Source: Nonomuraea sp. SBT364 (GTDB taxonomy: Bacteria > Actinomycetota > Actinomycetes > Streptosporangiales > Streptosporangiaceae). From it: a stretch of DNA of 64,000 nt. A program made the position numbers and the translations under genes. Below are positions 35,829-44,548 of this stretch, one piece after another. Under the pieces are notes generated by a model. That model was not told the origin of the DNA. It ran no database searches and worked only from the letters and a program-made list of their open reading frames with translations. Location of the stretch: NCBI RefSeq assembly GCF_001083785.1, contig NZ_LAVL01000001.1:62001-126000 (forward strand), written 5' to 3'. Numbering within the stretch: the first letter of the stretch is position 1; every line of letters begins with the position of its first letter.

Positions 35829-37166
35829 ATGCGCATCGCCCACATCACCGACATACATCTCCGAAGCCATATCCCTGGACATCCCACGCTGCCGGTCCGG
35901 CGGAGTCGTACGGCTCCCGAGCTGCTGGCAGCCGCGCTCGACGACGCCCGCCGTCGTGGCGCCGAGCTGATCGTGATCACCGGTGACGTGGTGGACGTGC
36001 CGGGATACCTGTTCGATCCCGAGCGTGACGCCGCCCGGGACGCGCTGGTCTGGCAACGGGTACGAGCGGACTATCGCCTCGTGCGACGGATGCTGGACGA
36101 TTGCGGCCTCGAGTGGATCGCCGTTCCCGGCAACCACGACAGCTATCGCGTCCACGCCGAGGAACTGGGAGCCGGCCCCTTCGTCCGTGACGTCGGCGGG
36201 CTACGCCTCGTCAGCTTCTGGGATCGCGAGTCGACCGGCAATGTGCCTCGTCGCACGCTGACCGAACGGGAGCGGTTCGACTCGTCGTTACTCGACCCGG
36301 GCACACGTCCGCAGGTCCATCTCCAGCACTTCGTCATCACGCCACGGCTGGACGAGGACTACCCGCACACCTACGCGGAAGGTGAAGAGCTCCAGCGGCG
36401 GACCAGCGACTCCGGCCGGGTCGTGCTGTCCCTGTCCGGGCACTACCACCCGGGGGCCGGGCCGACCACGATCGGGCCCACCACCTTCAGTGTCACGCCG
36501 GCACTCGTCGAGCACCCCCACCCGTACCGGATCTTCGACATCGCGCTCGACGGCGGTCGGGGCGAGGCGGTCCGGCACACACAGGTCGATCTCGCAGGTG
36601 ACGCCCCCGCCCGCAAGGCGGTGTTCCTGGATCGGGACGGTTGCATCAACACGCTTCCGACCTACCGGCACGGTCCGGAGGCGATGCAACTGCTGCCGGC
36701 CGCGGCACCCGCGCTCCGGCTCCTGCGTGATCACGGTTACGCCCTGGTGGTCGTGACGAACCAATCCTGCGTCGGCCTCGGCTACGCGGAGCCGGGAACC
36801 CTGGACGAGGTGCACGATCGCATGTCCGAGCTGCTGGCCGACGAGGGCGTCAGCGTGGATGCGATCTACAGCAGTCCGCTGGCCGGGGAGCACGCGATCT
36901 CCGATCGGTACAACCTGGGTGACGCGCCGAAGCCCAGCCCGGCCATGATCAGACGCGCGGCGGCCGAGCTGAACCTCGACCTGTCCAGGAGCTGTCTGAT
37001 CGGCGACCGGTCATCGGACATCGCGGCCGCGCAGGCCGCCGGCGTTCGGCCGATCCTGGTTCGCACCGGCGACGGGCGGGCCACGGAGCAGTCCTGGGGC
37101 GCCGATCCTGTCTGCTCCGTCGCCGACGATCTCGTAGCCGCGGCCGCCGAGGTGGTCGGCGGCTGA
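35829..37166 (+). CDS. Fusion of metallophosphoesterase and HAD-IIIA phosphatase
   Basis: 445 residues. Residues 1-~255 are a calcineurin-like phosphoesterase with motifs TDIH, TGDVVD, GNHDS and GHYH, giving a dinuclear metal site. Residues ~262-445 are an HAD-IIIA (GmhB/histidinol-phosphatase-like) domain with nucleophile Asp268 and acid Asp270 (FLDRDGCIN), then VTNQS, KPSP and GDRSSD. The ATG at 35829 follows AGGAGAAG. Two unrelated phosphatases in one chain, co-oriented with the LacI gene, suggest removal of two phosphates from a sugar or nucleotide-sugar intermediate. Substrate unknown. Confidence 0.88.
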   Translation: MRIAHITDIHLRSHIPGHPTLPVRRSRTAPELLAAALDDARRRGAELIVITGDVVDVPGYLFDPERDAARDALVWQRVRADYRLVRRMLDDCGLEWIAVPGNHDSYRVHAEELGAGPFVRDVGGLRLVSFWDRESTGNVPRRTLTERERFDSSLLDPGTRPQVHLQHFVITPRLDEDYPHTYAEGEELQRRTSDSGRVVLSLSGHYHPGAGPTTIGPTTFSVTPALVEHPHPYRIFDIALDGGRGEAVRHTQVDLAGDAPARKAVFLDRDGCINTLPTYRHGPEAMQLLPAAAPALRLLRDHGYALVVVTNQSCVGLGYAEPGTLDEVHDRMSELLADEGVSVDAIYSSPLAGEHAISDRYNLGDAPKPSPAMIRRAAAELNLDLSRSCLIGDRSSDIAAAQAAGVRPILVRTGDGRATEQSWGADPVCSVADDLVAAAAEVVGG

Positions 37167-37201
37167 CCTCATCCGCCTGCCGGGCGCAGCGCGGCGGCCG
37201 C

Positions 37202-38512
37202 TCACTCCCGCGTCTGTACGGCGAGGACACCGGCCAGCAGCGTGTCGTCGTGCTCGGCCGGCACCGAACGCAGGTCGAGCAGGCATCGGTCGTTCTCCAC
37301 GCGGGCGAGGACGGGCGGCTCCGCCCGGCGTAGCGCGGCGGCCATCCGCCTGTCCAGCGCCACGGCGGCGCTCGGCAGGGACACCCCGGGCGCCCCGCCG
37401 CCGCCGACCACGCTCCGGCTGCCGACGGCCTCGGCGTCGATCCCCTTGTCACGCATCCGCGCCGCCAGGCTCTCGGCGCGGGACCTCAGCGTCTCCTGAT
37501 CGGCGTGCAGGCTCTCCCAGGTCGGGGTGCGCGGGCCGGCGACGGTGGCCTCCAGAGCCGCCAACGTGACCTTGTCCACCCGAAGCGCACGTGCGAGGGG
37601 ATGGCGACGCAGCCGGTCCACGAGGTCGGCGCGGCCGAACAGCAGTCCGCATTGAGGGCCGCCGAGTAGTTTGTCCCCGCTGGTGGTGACGAGGTCCGCA
37701 CCGTCGTTCAACCAGCTCGTGACGTCGGGCTCGCGGGGCAGCAGCGGCTCGGGACTCAGCAGTCCCGACCCGGCATCGCCGACGAGAGGGACGTCACGCT
37801 CACGGCACAGCGCCGACAAACGCGCCACCGAGACGTCATCCGTGAACCCCTCGATCCGGTAGTTGGAAGGGTGCACCTTCAACACCATGCCTGTCCGCGG
37901 CCCGATCGCGTCGGCGTAGTCGGCGATGGCGGTGCGATTGGTCATGCCGACCTCCCGCAGCCGCGCCCCCGTGGAGACGAGCAGGTCGGGCAGCCGGAAA
38001 CCGTCACCGATCTCGATGAGCTCGCCGCGGCTGATCACGATCTCGCCTCCCGCCGCCAGCGCGGTGGCCGCCAGCGCGAGCGCGGCGGCGTTGTTGTTCA
38101 CCACGTGAACCGCCTCGGCGGAGGGCACCGCGGCGGCCAGCGCGGCCAGCGCGGTACGTCCCCGGCGGCCACGGCCACCCGTGTCGAGGTCGAGCTCGAC
38201 GTCGGTGACCCCGGCGGCCAGCTCCACTGCCTGGCGGGCGGCGGCCGAGAGCGGAGCGCGGCCCAGATTGGTGTGGAGCAGCACGCCGGTGGCGTTGATC
38301 ACCGGGCGGAGGCCGGAAGCGGAGGCGGGCAGCGCCGCCAGCACGGCGGTCAGCACTTCCTTCGGTGGGAGGTCTCCCTCTCTGGCACGCCGCTGCGCCG
38401 CGACGATCGCGGCCTTGACCTGCGCGTGGCCGAGCCGCCGCCGCGCCTCGGCCAGCCGGGGGTCGGCGAGCAACGTGTCCGTGCGCGGGATGGTCCGACG
38501 ATGGTCTGCCAC
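37202..38512 (-). CDS. selA: L-seryl-tRNA(Sec) selenium transferase
   Basis: 436 residues, normal length. This PLP enzyme converts seryl-tRNA(Sec) to selenocysteyl-tRNA(Sec) using selenophosphate. PLP Lys281 is present in TTSGDKLLGGPQCG, and the family segments RPVINATGVLLHTNLGRAPL and MVLKVHPSNYRIEGF are intact. GTG 38510-38512. It is divergent from selD across a 170 bp region. With selD, tRNA-Sec and selB the pathway is complete in this window. Confidence 0.97.
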   Translation of the reverse strand: MADHRRTIPRTDTLLADPRLAEARRRLGHAQVKAAIVAAQRRAREGDLPPKEVLTAVLAALPASASGLRPVINATGVLLHTNLGRAPLSAAARQAVELAAGVTDVELDLDTGGRGRRGRTALAALAAAVPSAEAVHVVNNNAAALALAATALAAGGEIVISRGELIEIGDGFRLPDLLVSTGARLREVGMTNRTAIADYADAIGPRTGMVLKVHPSNYRIEGFTDDVSVARLSALCRERDVPLVGDAGSGLLSPEPLLPREPDVTSWLNDGADLVTTSGDKLLGGPQCGLLFGRADLVDRLRRHPLARALRVDKVTLAALEATVAGPRTPTWESLHADQETLRSRAESLAARMRDKGIDAEAVGSRSVVGGGGAPGVSLPSAAVALDRRMAAALRRAEPPVLARVENDRCLLDLRSVPAEHDDTLLAGVLAVQTRE

Positions 38513-38581
38513 GCTAAGGACGTCCGATCAGCGTGAGGAGCAAGGGTTCTCCAGGTCTCGTCCGGGGCTGATCACGCATCA

Positions 38582-38691
38582 TATGATCATGGGCCTTCGG
38601 CGGCATAGAGGGTCACCGGCCGTCGCGGAGCCCCGGCGGGGAAGGGGGATCGACCATGACAGGCCCTTCGCCGCCCTAAAGTATGATCATG
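38582..38691. repeat. TATGATCATG repeated exactly 100 bp apart in the selA-selD intergenic region
   Basis: The 10-mer TATGATCATG, with palindromic core ATGATCAT, occurs at 38582-38591 and 38682-38691. The second copy contains the selD start codon. Between them, GGCCTTCGGCGG and GGCCCTTCGCCGC form a second imperfect pair. A regulatory role is possible but unproven. Confidence 0.4.
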
Positions 38692-39681
38692 AAAAGGCTC
38701 ACACAGTATGCCCAGGGCGGCGGCTGCGCCTGCAAGATCCCCGCGGAAGACCTGGAACTGCTCCTGGGCGGGTCGGAGATGCCTTTCCCGCGAACTTCCG
38801 AAGCTGAGCTCCTGGTGGGGCTGGAATCCGGCGACGACGCCGCCGTGGTCCGCACACAGGACGGAACCGTGATCATCAGCACGGCCGACTTCTTCACCCC
38901 GGTGGTCGACGACCCCTACGACTGGGGCCGGATCGCCGCGGCCAACGCCCTCTCCGACGTCTACGCCATGGGCGGGCGTCCTGTGGTCGCGCTCAACCTG
39001 CTGTGCTGGCCTCCCGACCGCTTGCCGTACGAGCTGGCCTCCGAGGTGCTGCGGGGCGGCGCGGAGGTGGCCTCGCGGGCCGGATGTCATCTGGCCGGCG
39101 GGCACAGCGTCATCGACGCCGAACCCAAGTACGGGCTGGCCGTCACCGGCATCGCCGACCCCGGCCGGCTGCTCCGGAACGACACCGGCCGCCCCGGCCT
39201 GCCGCTGTCCCTGACCAAGCCGCTCGGCCTGGGAGTGCTCAACAATCGGCACAAGAGCACCGGTGAGATGTTCCCGCATGCCGTGGAGACCATGACGCGG
39301 CTCAACGCGGACGCCTCACGCGAAGCCCTGGCCGCCGGGATACGGTGCGCCACCGACGTCACCGGTTTCGGCCTGCTGGGCCACCTGCACAAACTCGCCC
39401 GCGCCTCCGGTGTCACCGCCGTGATCAACGCCTCGGCCGTTCCGATGCTGGACGGCGCGGCGCGGGCCGTACAGGAAGGGTTCGTCCCGGGGGGCTCCCG
39501 GCGCAATCTCGACTGGGTGGCTCCCCACCTCGACCGCGGCGACGTCCCGGAGGAGACCTTGCTGCTCCTCGCCGACGCTCAGACCTCCGGGGGCCTGCTC
39601 GTCGCCGGGGAGATCCCCGGCGCCCCGGTGATCGGTGAGCTCGTCGCGCACACCGGGCACACCGTGGTCGTCCGCCGCTGA
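38683..39681 (+). CDS. selD: Selenide, water dikinase (selenophosphate synthetase)
   Basis: 332 residues. It makes selenophosphate from selenide and ATP. The active-site loop is GGGCACKIP with Cys15 and Lys18, matching Cys17/Lys20 of E. coli SelD, so this enzyme uses cysteine rather than selenocysteine. ATP-binding GDDAAVV and the C-terminal ADAQTSGGLL segment are intact. ATG 38683 (or 38689) has no clear ribosome site. tRNA-Sec and selB follow in the same direction. Confidence 0.97.
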   Translation: MIMKRLTQYAQGGGCACKIPAEDLELLLGGSEMPFPRTSEAELLVGLESGDDAAVVRTQDGTVIISTADFFTPVVDDPYDWGRIAAANALSDVYAMGGRPVVALNLLCWPPDRLPYELASEVLRGGAEVASRAGCHLAGGHSVIDAEPKYGLAVTGIADPGRLLRNDTGRPGLPLSLTKPLGLGVLNNRHKSTGEMFPHAVETMTRLNADASREALAAGIRCATDVTGFGLLGHLHKLARASGVTAVINASAVPMLDGAARAVQEGFVPGGSRRNLDWVAPHLDRGDVPEETLLLLADAQTSGGLLVAGEIPGAPVIGELVAHTGHTVVVRR

Positions 39682-39765
39682 ACGGGCTTGAGCCCCGCCG
39701 GTGACGGCGCTGCCGGCGCCGTATCGCGGCTATTCGGTGCCGTTCACAGGTCTATGATCTCTTTC

Positions 39766-39858
39766 GGAGGCGTTTGGGAGTCTGGTGACCCTCCTGGTCT
39801 TCAAAACCAGTGGCGCCGAGCATCTCGGCGCGGCGGGTTCGATTCCCGTCCGCCTCCG
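39766..39858 (+). tRNA. selC: tRNA-Sec (anticodon TCA)
   Basis: Bases 39766-39772 (GGAGGCG) pair with 39851-39857 (CGCCTCC), giving a long acceptor stem with discriminator G. The anticodon loop CTTCAAA holds TCA at 39801-39803 on a CTGGT/ACCAG stem. The long variable arm GCGCCGAG (39813-39820) / CTCGGCGC (39824-39831) has eight pairs. The T arm contains GGGTTCGATTCCC. TCA reads UGA, and the large variable arm and extended acceptor are diagnostic of tRNA-Sec. The eighth acceptor pair (T-C) appears mismatched. CCA is not encoded. Confidence 0.96.
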
Positions 39859-39933
39859 CTGATCAGCCGAATCGGGGAATCGTTTGCGAGTGGATCGACG
39901 CAGACCCGGGCCGACGGCCGCCGTGGAGCGCGT

Positions 39934-41670
39934 GTGCACGTGATCGCGACCGCCGGTCACGTGGACCACGGCAAGTCGACGCTGGTCCGGGCGCTGACCG
40001 GCATGGAGCCCGACCGCTGGGCCGAGGAGCGCCGCCGCGGCATGACGATCGACCTCGGGTTCGCCTGGACGACGCTGGGGTCGGGTGAGCGGATCGCGTT
40101 CGTCGACGTCCCCGGGCACGAGCGGTTCGTCACCAACATGCTGGCCGGCGTGGGGCCGTGCCCGGCGGCGATGATCGTCGTGGCCGCCGACCAGGGCTGG
40201 CAGGCCCAGTCGGCCGAGCACCTGGCCGCGCTCGACGCCCTGGGCGTACGGCACGGCCTCGCGGTCGTCACCCGGGCCGACCTCGCGGACCCCGAGCCCG
40301 CCCTGAAGCAGGTGCACGGCCACCTCCGGGAGACCGGCCTGGCGGGGATCGACGTCGTGGTCGCCAGCGGCCGGACCCGGCAGGGGCTCGACGAACTGGA
40401 GGCCGCCCTGGCCCGGCTCGCCGCCACGCTTGCCGAACCGGACGCCGAAGCTGCCGTCCGGTTGTGGATCGACCGGGTGTTCACCATCACGGGGGCCGGG
40501 ACCGTCGTCACGGGAACGCTGACCGGAGGGACGCTCCGCGTCGGCGACGAACTGGAGGCGGACGGTAACCGGGTCAGGATCCGGGGGCTCCAGACACTCG
40601 GCGAGAAGGCGGACCAGGTCTCCGCGACCGCCCGCGTCGCCGTCAACCTCCGGGGCGCCGAGCGCGACGACCTGTCTCGCGGCATGGCGCTGGTGACGCC
40701 GAAAGCCTGGATGCCGGCCCACGTCATCGACGTACGGCTGAGTCCCGCCGCGAGTCCTCCCGGGGGGACGGCGATTCTCCACCTGGGATCGGCGGCCGTT
40801 CCCGTCAGGATCCGCCCGCTGGGCGCGGACACCGCCAGGGTCACCCTCAGCCGCCCCCTGCCCCTCAGGACGGGAGACCGGGGCCTGCTCCGCGACCCCG
40901 GCAGGCGGGAGATCGTCGCCGGGCTGCGCGTGCTGGACGTCCGTCCCGCCCCGTTACGGCGCCGGGGTGCCGCGGCGGCCAGGGCGGCGGCGCTCGACGA
41001 GGTGTCCCTGCCGGACTCCGCGGCCCTGCTGCGCTGGCACGGCCTGCTGACGGGAAGCGAGCTCAGGGCGATGGGCTGCCCTCCCGGCACGGCGCCGGTG
41101 ACGGGCGACTGGTACGCCGACCCCGGATACTGGTCGTCGCTGTCGCGCCGTCTGGCCGGCCACGTCTCACGACGGCCCCCGCTCGATCCGGGGATCACCG
41201 TGGACGCCGCTGCCCAACTGCTCGGGCTGCCCGATCGGCGGCTGGCCGAGGCACTGGTCGCACCGCCGCTGGTGATCGAGGGCGGGCGGATCCTGCCCGC
41301 CGGCCGATCGCTGCCTCCCGCCATCGCCAGGGCGGTCTCGGAGCTGGCCGCCGACCTCGCCGAACGCCCCTTCGACGCGCCCACCGCCGAACGCCTGGAC
41401 GAACTCGGCCTCACGGGCAAGGCGCTCGCGGCCGCGCTCCGTACGGGCGCGGTGATGTCGATCGGCAAGAACGTCGTGCTCCTGCCCGACGCGCTGGACA
41501 AGGCCGCCGGCGCGCTCGCAGGACTTCCCTCACCTTTCACCGTCAGCGACGCGCGGGTCGCCCTGGCCACCAGCCGGCGCGTCGCCCTGCCTGTCTTGGA
41601 GTGTCTCGATGTCCGGGGAATCACCCAGCGTGTCGACAATGACCGGCGAGTGTTCCGCGCGCGCGGCTGA
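39934..41670 (+). CDS. selB: Selenocysteine-specific elongation factor
   Basis: 578 residues. An EF-Tu-like GTPase begins at once (ATAGHVDHGKSTLVRAL, DVPGHERFVTNMLAG). Beta-barrel domains and C-terminal winged helices (to VDNDRRVFRARG) follow, which bind the SECIS hairpin. GTG 39934 has GGAG five bases upstream. It lies 75 bases after tRNA-Sec and overlaps the rhodanese gene by 61 bases. It delivers Sec-tRNA to UGA codons, so the genome must encode selenoproteins; two candidates lie 3-6 kb downstream. Confidence 0.97.
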   Translation: MHVIATAGHVDHGKSTLVRALTGMEPDRWAEERRRGMTIDLGFAWTTLGSGERIAFVDVPGHERFVTNMLAGVGPCPAAMIVVAADQGWQAQSAEHLAALDALGVRHGLAVVTRADLADPEPALKQVHGHLRETGLAGIDVVVASGRTRQGLDELEAALARLAATLAEPDAEAAVRLWIDRVFTITGAGTVVTGTLTGGTLRVGDELEADGNRVRIRGLQTLGEKADQVSATARVAVNLRGAERDDLSRGMALVTPKAWMPAHVIDVRLSPAASPPGGTAILHLGSAAVPVRIRPLGADTARVTLSRPLPLRTGDRGLLRDPGRREIVAGLRVLDVRPAPLRRRGAAAARAAALDEVSLPDSAALLRWHGLLTGSELRAMGCPPGTAPVTGDWYADPGYWSSLSRRLAGHVSRRPPLDPGITVDAAAQLLGLPDRRLAEALVAPPLVIEGGRILPAGRSLPPAIARAVSELAADLAERPFDAPTAERLDELGLTGKALAAALRTGAVMSIGKNVVLLPDALDKAAGALAGLPSPFTVSDARVALATSRRVALPVLECLDVRGITQRVDNDRRVFRARG

Positions 41671-42076
41671 GGTCGACCGGCTGCTGGCCAAGGCTCGCAC
41701 GGGACTCCCGCGCCTGCGGCCCGTGGAGGCGTGGGCCGCCGCGGGCCGTGGCGCGAGGATCGTCGACACCCGGCCCGAGCATCAGCGCAGGGCCGCGGGC
41801 GAGATCGCCGGAGCCGTCGTGGTCGAACGCAATCACCTGGAGTGGCGGCTCGATCCCACCTGCGGGTCCCGCATCCCCGAGGCGGACTCCCCCCACATCG
41901 AGTGGATCGTGATCTGCGCCGAGGGGTATTCATCCTCGCTGGCCGCGGCGGCGCTGCGGGAGCTCGGGTTGTACAACGCCACCGATGTCATCGGCGGCTT
42001 CGACGCCTGGGTGGAGGCCGGGCTGCCGACGGTCCACCCGGCCCGGCCCACGGCTCCGCGCGGGCCGGGAGAGTGA
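41609..42076 (+). CDS. Rhodanese-like protein of the sel locus
   Basis: 155 residues. A rhodanese domain with probable catalytic Cys103 in VICAEGYSSSLAAAAL. ATG 41609 with GGAG upstream overlaps the selB 3' end; ATG 41639 is an alternative lacking a ribosome site. Fusion-like placement in the sel operon suggests handling of sulfur or selenium as persulfide/perselenide. The loop CAEGYSS fits the C-x4-5 rhodanese active site. Role inferred from context. Confidence 0.88.
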   Translation: MSGESPSVSTMTGECSARAAEVDRLLAKARTGLPRLRPVEAWAAAGRGARIVDTRPEHQRRAAGEIAGAVVVERNHLEWRLDPTCGSRIPEADSPHIEWIVICAEGYSSSLAAAALRELGLYNATDVIGGFDAWVEAGLPTVHPARPTAPRGPGE

Positions 42077-42098
42077 GACCCCTCGGCGGGATCCGGAC

Positions 42099-42521
42099 TC
42101 AGCTGCAGTGCTCCCAGCCGCTCAGCGTCTGGAAGGTCTGGCCGGTGTAGTCGGAGAACCTGCCACCCCACTGCACACACTTGTTGTTGGCGTACACCCG
42201 CACCGGCCCGGCGTAGCTCTTGTACTGGCCGCTGTCACGGTGGATGGTGGACGACCCCGCCACCTGGATGCGCGCCTCGGTGAACGTCGAGCTGCCCGCT
42301 CCCCTGTCCTTCATCGCGACGACGCAGTTGTGACCGTTGCTGCCGTTGTAGAGCAGGTAGTACGTGCCCCAGGGCGAATCCGTCATCCGGTCGATGATCC
42401 GGTAGCCGGACCCGCAGACGCTCTCAGGGCTGGCCGCGCTGGCAGGCAGGGCCGGGGCCGCGAAGACCGCGCCGAGCGCGGTCACCATGGCGGCACGGAC
42501 CAAGACACGGGAAACAGTCAT
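42099..42521 (-). CDS. Spore-associated protein A-like secreted protein
   Basis: 140 residues. Signal peptide MTVSRVLVRAAM.. ends near ASAAS. The mature part matches the SapA-type pattern of Streptomyces: VCGSGYRIIDR, then TYYLLYNGSNGHNCVVAM, then SYAGPVRVYANNKCVQWGG. Four Cys are present. ATG 42519-42521 follows GAAAGG. An external coat- or surface-associated protein of unknown activity. It is convergent with the sel genes and unrelated to them in function as far as can be seen. Confidence 0.82.
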   Translation of the reverse strand: MTVSRVLVRAAMVTALGAVFAAPALPASAASPESVCGSGYRIIDRMTDSPWGTYYLLYNGSNGHNCVVAMKDRGAGSSTFTEARIQVAGSSTIHRDSGQYKSYAGPVRVYANNKCVQWGGRFSDYTGQTFQTLSGWEHCS

Positions 42522-42868
42522 GACAAAGAAACCTTTCGGGTTCATCCACAGTGGGGGCGGTGGGCGACGTGCCGGTGTGCGTCTGTGCTGGCGCTCGTCA
42601 GGCCGGGTCGCCGGGCTGAGGTGAGCGTAGCCGAGTTGATCTCTGTTCGGTAGAGGGGTGAAGGGTCGTGTCAGAGCGCGACGCGAGCCTCCTGACCGCG
42701 AGGGCGGCACAACTCACAGAAGATCCATTGTTCGGCGACGCCTCCTATGTTTAACTGTTGATCAGTACCTCGGCTCGCCGAGCCCGTGGGGCCCTCGACT
42801 TCACCTATCGATTAATTCCTGTGCCGCACCATGGCATATCCGATTAGCGAAAAGCCGAGCGGAGTCGT
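42522..42868. other. 347-bp intergenic region before redox module A
   Basis: Lies between the divergently transcribed SapA-like gene and module A. It is more AT-rich than its surroundings (for example CTATGTTTAACTGTTGATC and CTATCGATTAATTCC near 42745-42815), so it should hold the promoter of module A. No convincing coding frame, RNA gene or operator palindrome seen. Confidence 0.5.
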
Positions 42869-43390
42869 ATGAACACAGTGCAACAAGGCCAACCGATCGG
42901 AACCCTCCGGGTCCGCCGTGCGCGAAAGCTCACGGAATTGACCACCCGGCTGAACGCGGACACCGCGGAGCCCGTGACCACCGTCGTCACCAGATACGCC
43001 CCCGAATTACTCCTCCAGATACAGGTCGCCGCGCCGGCCCTGGCGGACGTGCTCAAGACCTGGCACGCAGAGACGCCGCAGAAGACCAAGACCGTCACCC
43101 GCGCGCAGAACTCGGCGGCGCCCCCCGAGGTGGACCGCTACGCGAGCCCCGGGGCCTCCTACCGGGCCGGCGACGTGGTCCTGTGCACCGGACCCGACGG
43201 GGAGTTGCCGGCCGACCCGCAGCTCGCCGTCTTCCTCACCGACGTCGCCGGCATCCAGCCCGAGGCGCCGGTCGTCGGCCACATCGACGATCTCACCACG
43301 CTCCGCCGGGTCGCCGAGGTCGTCGCGGCGCAACCGGCGGCCGACGAACTGCTCACCACGCAGGTCACCACGACCCTCGTCGTCCTCTGA
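42869..43390 (+). CDS. Hypothetical protein, first gene of redox module A
   Basis: 173 residues, acidic toward the C-terminus, no signal peptide or membrane helix. It starts at ATG 42869 with GGAG five bases upstream. Helical N-terminal half (LRVRRARKLTELTTRLNADT, TRYAPELLLQIQVAAPALAD) and a C-terminal alpha/beta part. One Cys only (VVLCTGP). Its position at the head of module A corresponds to the 48970-49650 gene in module B, though the two proteins are not evidently homologous. Unknown function. Confidence 0.7.
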   Translation: MNTVQQGQPIGTLRVRRARKLTELTTRLNADTAEPVTTVVTRYAPELLLQIQVAAPALADVLKTWHAETPQKTKTVTRAQNSAAPPEVDRYASPGASYRAGDVVLCTGPDGELPADPQLAVFLTDVAGIQPEAPVVGHIDDLTTLRRVAEVVAAQPAADELLTTQVTTTLVVL

Positions 43391-43401
43391 CGCGGGGCCC
43401 G

Positions 43402-43953
43402 ATGACCTCTTATCTGCTCGCCGTGCTGGCGTGCGCCCCGCTGGTCGCCTCCACCCTCGCCAAGAGCTGGGACTGGGTGTGGGGTGAACGCCCCCGCGGC
43501 ATCCTGTCCGCGCCCGTCGACCACACGCTGACCGTCGTACAGGCGCTGGCCTGCCTCGCCTTCGTCCTGTCGGGCACGCCCGCCGCCCTGTACGCGATCT
43601 CCGGTCTGTACGCGGTGATGGGCCTCGCCGTCCTGTGGCTGCGGGCACGGCGCGGCCGGGCCGACTGCGGATGCTGGGGCCGGTCCCGGTCGGGGCGGCT
43701 CGGATTCCCCCTCGGTTTCGCCAACCTGGCTCTCGCCGCGTACGCGGGCGGCGTGGCCTACACCGCCGCGGCCTCCCCCGGCCTGGCGGCGCGGGTCTTC
43801 GTCTTCGGCGCGGTGGCGATCGTGCTCTTCCACACAATGGTGATCATGCCCGTCTACCGGCCCGTCCTGCGGACGTACCGGCTGCGGGCCGACCGCTATC
43901 GGCCATGGTTCCAGGGCTTTCCCGACCTGAGACCCGCCGACGGCGACGCGTGA
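43402..43953 (+). CDS. MauE-like redox membrane protein (module A)
   Basis: 183 residues with about five membrane helices. The cytoplasm-edge motif ADCGCWG supplies the CxC pair typical of MauE/DoxX-like redox proteins, which in methylamine-utilisation loci are needed to form disulfides in the small subunit. ATG 43402 follows the preceding stop by 11 bases. The counterpart in module B is at 46717-47250 with VPCGCLDE. Confidence 0.82.
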   Translation: MTSYLLAVLACAPLVASTLAKSWDWVWGERPRGILSAPVDHTLTVVQALACLAFVLSGTPAALYAISGLYAVMGLAVLWLRARRGRADCGCWGRSRSGRLGFPLGFANLALAAYAGGVAYTAAASPGLAARVFVFGAVAIVLFHTMVIMPVYRPVLRTYRLRADRYRPWFQGFPDLRPADGDA

Positions 43954-43969
43954 GAGGAACCAGCGAGAC

Positions 43970-44548
43970 ATGTCGACCCTGGGCATAGTGATCGTCGCGG
44001 TCTGCCTGATCGTGACCGCCGTGAACCTGATCCTCACCGCGGTGCTGTTCCGGCAGCTCGGGCTGATGGTCATGGGCAGCGCCAGAGGCGCCGACGACAG
44101 CGGCATCTCCATCGGCAGGAAGCTGCCGGCACTCGACCTGATCGACGCGCGTACCGGCGCCACGGTGAACGTCCACGACCAACGGCGAGCCCAGCTCGTC
44201 TTCTTCGGGTCCACCACCTGCCACGAGTGCGCGGAGATCTACCCGGACATCCGATACCTCGAAGACCACTACGACCTGCGAGTCGTCAACTTCCTGTTCG
44301 GCTCGGACCTCGCGGACGTCGTCAGCTACGCGGGCGAGCGCGGGATCAAGGGGCCCGTCGTCGTGGCGACGGAGGACCTGGCCACGACGTTCGACGTCGA
44401 GGTCAGCCCCTTCGCGTTCGTCGTCGACCAGCGCGGGCTCATCGTCTCGAAGGGGCTGCTCAACAGCCGCGGACGACTCATCGACATGCTCGCCCCGGTC
44501 CAGGGGGTCGACTTCGACAAGGAGACGGTAAGTGAAAACGTCGCGTGA
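43970..44548 (+). CDS. MauD/TlpA-like membrane-anchored thioredoxin (module A)
   Basis: 192 residues. One N-terminal membrane helix (IVIVAVCLIVTAVNLILTAV) anchors an extracytoplasmic thioredoxin fold with CHEC (Cys84 and Cys87) in FFGSTTCHECAEIYP and a cis-Pro segment VSPFAFVVD. MauD-type proteins pass electrons or disulfides to exported cysteine-rich subunits. The stop overlaps the next GTG start by 17 bases. The module B partner is at 48459. Confidence 0.88.
   Translation: MSTLGIVIVAVCLIVTAVNLILTAVLFRQLGLMVMGSARGADDSGISIGRKLPALDLIDARTGATVNVHDQRRAQLVFFGSTTCHECAEIYPDIRYLEDHYDLRVVNFLFGSDLADVVSYAGERGIKGPVVVATEDLATTFDVEVSPFAFVVDQRGLIVSKGLLNSRGRLIDMLAPVQGVDFDKETVSENVA

Noticed and set aside
38725..38736. 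SelD active site considered as selenocysteine-containing
   Set aside because: The residues are encoded by ordinary Cys codons (GGGCACK) with no TGA.
39688..39933. Upstream in-frame extension of SelB
   Set aside because: It runs through the tRNA-Sec gene; the conserved GTPase start and ribosome site place initiation at 39934.
42658..43401. Extended N-terminus of the MauE-like protein
   Set aside because: The extension is the shadow of the 42869 gene in another frame and is Arg-rich, with no membrane helices.
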